From: Panorpa germanica
Lineage: Eukaryota > Arthropoda > Insecta > Mecoptera > Panorpidae
Direction: 5' to 3'
NCBI GenBank assembly: GCA_963678705.1
Contig: OY783203.1
Location: 1,054,001 to 1,118,000 of the forward strand
Length of the DNA: 64,000 nt
Position numbers and translations under genes: made by a program. The notes under the pieces were generated by a model. The model worked only from the letters and a program-made list of their open reading frames with translations, was not told the DNA's origin and ran no database searches. This document shows positions 62,081 through 64,000 of this stretch, piece after piece (positions within the stretch are counted from its first letter, which is position 1; every line of letters starts with the position of its first letter).

Positions 62081-64000
62081 AGTAAATTGCTGAAAGTTAA
62101 GAAAGACATATGAAAAAAGATAACAATAAAAATGTTTGCAAGTGTTTCTTTATTTTTTTACACAAATGAAAGAGGAAATGCCAGTGTCAAATTCCTCAAA
62201 CGCCTCTGTCAGTTCCTTCAAATAACTAACCTGCAATTGTTTCCATTATTTTATTTATAAACAATAGTTATGGCGTGACTGTACTATTGGCTATTCGAAC
62301 GCAAGTGCTTCCAGTTTCAGCTTTCCATTCGCCATTCGGTTGTAAACGCAGAGGCCTATTCATTCGTTCATTGAATGAATACATTTTGCTATTAGAATAG
62401 CTTTTGTTCGGCATTAATGTCTTTTACTTCAAGAACTGTGTCATAGAACGGAAAAATCCAATTTTAATTGTTGTAGAAATATGCATTTACATATGAAATA
62501 AATATATAAACATTAAACACACATTAAATGTATATGTTATGCAGCTTTCGTGTCCCCAAGGATAGTATATAAGTACTTTTTAAAGATTATATGACTTAGA
62601 TTTTCCAGCACGTCACTGACGTACAGGAGCTAGAAGTTAGAGATAGTTAGGAGGTTGTCCAAGAAAGTACTAAGTGTTAAAATAAACACAACTAGAAATA
62701 CAATGTCTGTCAGTCTAGTGATAATTTGTTAAAAACGAAACAGAATTTCTAAACTAGTAAACGGGCATCCGCGTAACAACATTCTAAACCCAGCATCTGC
62801 ATACTGACAGATTGCTTTAGAACAGGTAGGGTGAACCTAAGTCGATTGAATGCAATGGAATTTAGCATGAGACCTAATGGTCAGTGTATTAACTCCTCAA
62901 TGTAGGCAATAAGCTTGTGAACTCATTTTTTAGGGGTTGTTTTATTATTTTTTGAATGAAATAAAGGTTATGTATATTGACAGTAATTTTAGTTTTGCCG
63001 CTTGTTTTATAAGAAATAAGAAATTGAGATTATATATAACCTTCGTTATATAATACTTTATGGGATGCACAATCCAACTGTTAGTAATGAACAACGCATC
63101 ACACGCATACTCGTCTCTGTTGTATAAAAGAGACGCCATATTTACTACATGTGACGTAACATATATATTGTAATTTTATATACGTACCATTCTCTGCGAC
63201 TTGGTTTAAAATGAAATATTATATACTTAAATATACGTCCTCGTATTTCCAAACAATTATAAATGTCCTTATGTATGTAATATTATTTTTATTGCATGTT
63301 TATTACATGTAGAGAGATAAAATATAAAAAATTCCCGTGTTATCAGTAGGCTAGTTAGCCAATCTTTACAAAGATAGGCTTCGTGTGTCTGCCATACTGC
63401 TTCAAACATTTGTTTTATTTATTTTGTACTAATAAAACTATTATGTGTTTAATAAGAGTAATTTACTATGTTTACAAAACTATACAAATGAGTTCTCTAT
63501 TGCGCTCGTTGGTTGGTGTCAGTTGGTGTGCTAAGCCACGGTACGTGGTACATAGATGATAACGCGGAACGTCTTTACCAGTAGCGGGTACACACTGATG
63601 GGGGCCAAATTACTGTATAGTCACGTGTCAAACTTTGAAAAATTTGATTTTTGGAGATTATTACAATCTGTCCTGTTTAGAGAATATTCAGTGATAAGTA
63701 TGTAAAGAGTATGTGTTTTGCAGTGCTGAATCTAGGGGGGGGGGGGGGGTTGGTGTTGCACGGAGATTGTCAGGAACAAATACTTGACTCAACCCCACTT
63801 TGAATGCAATGAATTTCCTCTACTGAAAAAGAAATATCAAAAAAAAGGTCGGCACCTGAACCCTAGTATCCAGTTCTTGTCCCGCTTCGAAAAAATCGTA
63901 GATGCGGTACTGGTGTCTTGCGCGGGGTGTGCCCATCGACTCAATCTTCAATTGCAAAACGTCCTAGAATCTTATTAGTTGGTAAATATGTCCTGCGCTA
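62081..64000. other. Right-hand spacer
   Basis: No gene seen. It includes a poly-G run near 63737-63750 and, at 63894-63912, a 19-base string identical to 7932-7950, which suggests an interspersed repeat at the right edge. Confidence 0.5.

Overview
The window is nuclear DNA from an insect, most likely a moth or butterfly. It is AT-rich, has GT-AG introns and long AT-rich spacers, and carries many short hairpin elements and tRNA-derived SINE fragments. The order is inferred from overall character and gene content; nothing here is diagnostic of a species. No rRNA gene, CRISPR array, bacterial operon or complete tRNA gene is seen.

Layout. 1-10479: last exons of a small GPI-anchored Ly6/uPAR protein (+), with a possible signal-peptide exon 9.5 kb upstream. 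10480-20637: no gene seen, mostly AT-rich spacer with microsatellites and element fragments. 20638-23216: a complete nine-exon polypeptide GalNAc-transferase (+). 26753-27908: a complete six-exon dynactin subunit 6 gene (-). It is divergent from a pair of tandem paralogous genes for cysteine-rich microproteins (+, 28692-30321 and 32944-34471). 35294-37100: a SMYD4-like SET/MYND protein (+). 43369-52445: a complete 14-exon SLC26 anion transporter (+). 52831-59740: a minus-strand gene, convergent with SLC26, which is the main discovery of the window. 59741-64000: no convincing gene, with a hairpin MITE, a perfect palindrome and an orphan ORF.

The minus-strand gene at 52831-59740 starts with six ordinary exons, the sixth being a 405-base very acidic exon. 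About 30 mini-exons of 21-45 bases follow. Every one starts and ends in phase 2, has its own splice sites, and keeps one open frame through to a stop codon. The last block is a tandem array of eleven 109-base units, each containing one 27-base exon, so new exons have been made by copying an exon-plus-intron unit. The predicted protein is about 588 residues. I do not recognise its family.

The genes have unrelated jobs: Golgi O-glycosylation, dynein/dynactin transport, lysine methylation or a related SET role, anion transport, and a membrane-anchored Ly6 protein. They look like ordinary neighbours, not a functional cluster. Exon boundaries were set by reading splice sites and checking that phases join; no transcript or database was available.
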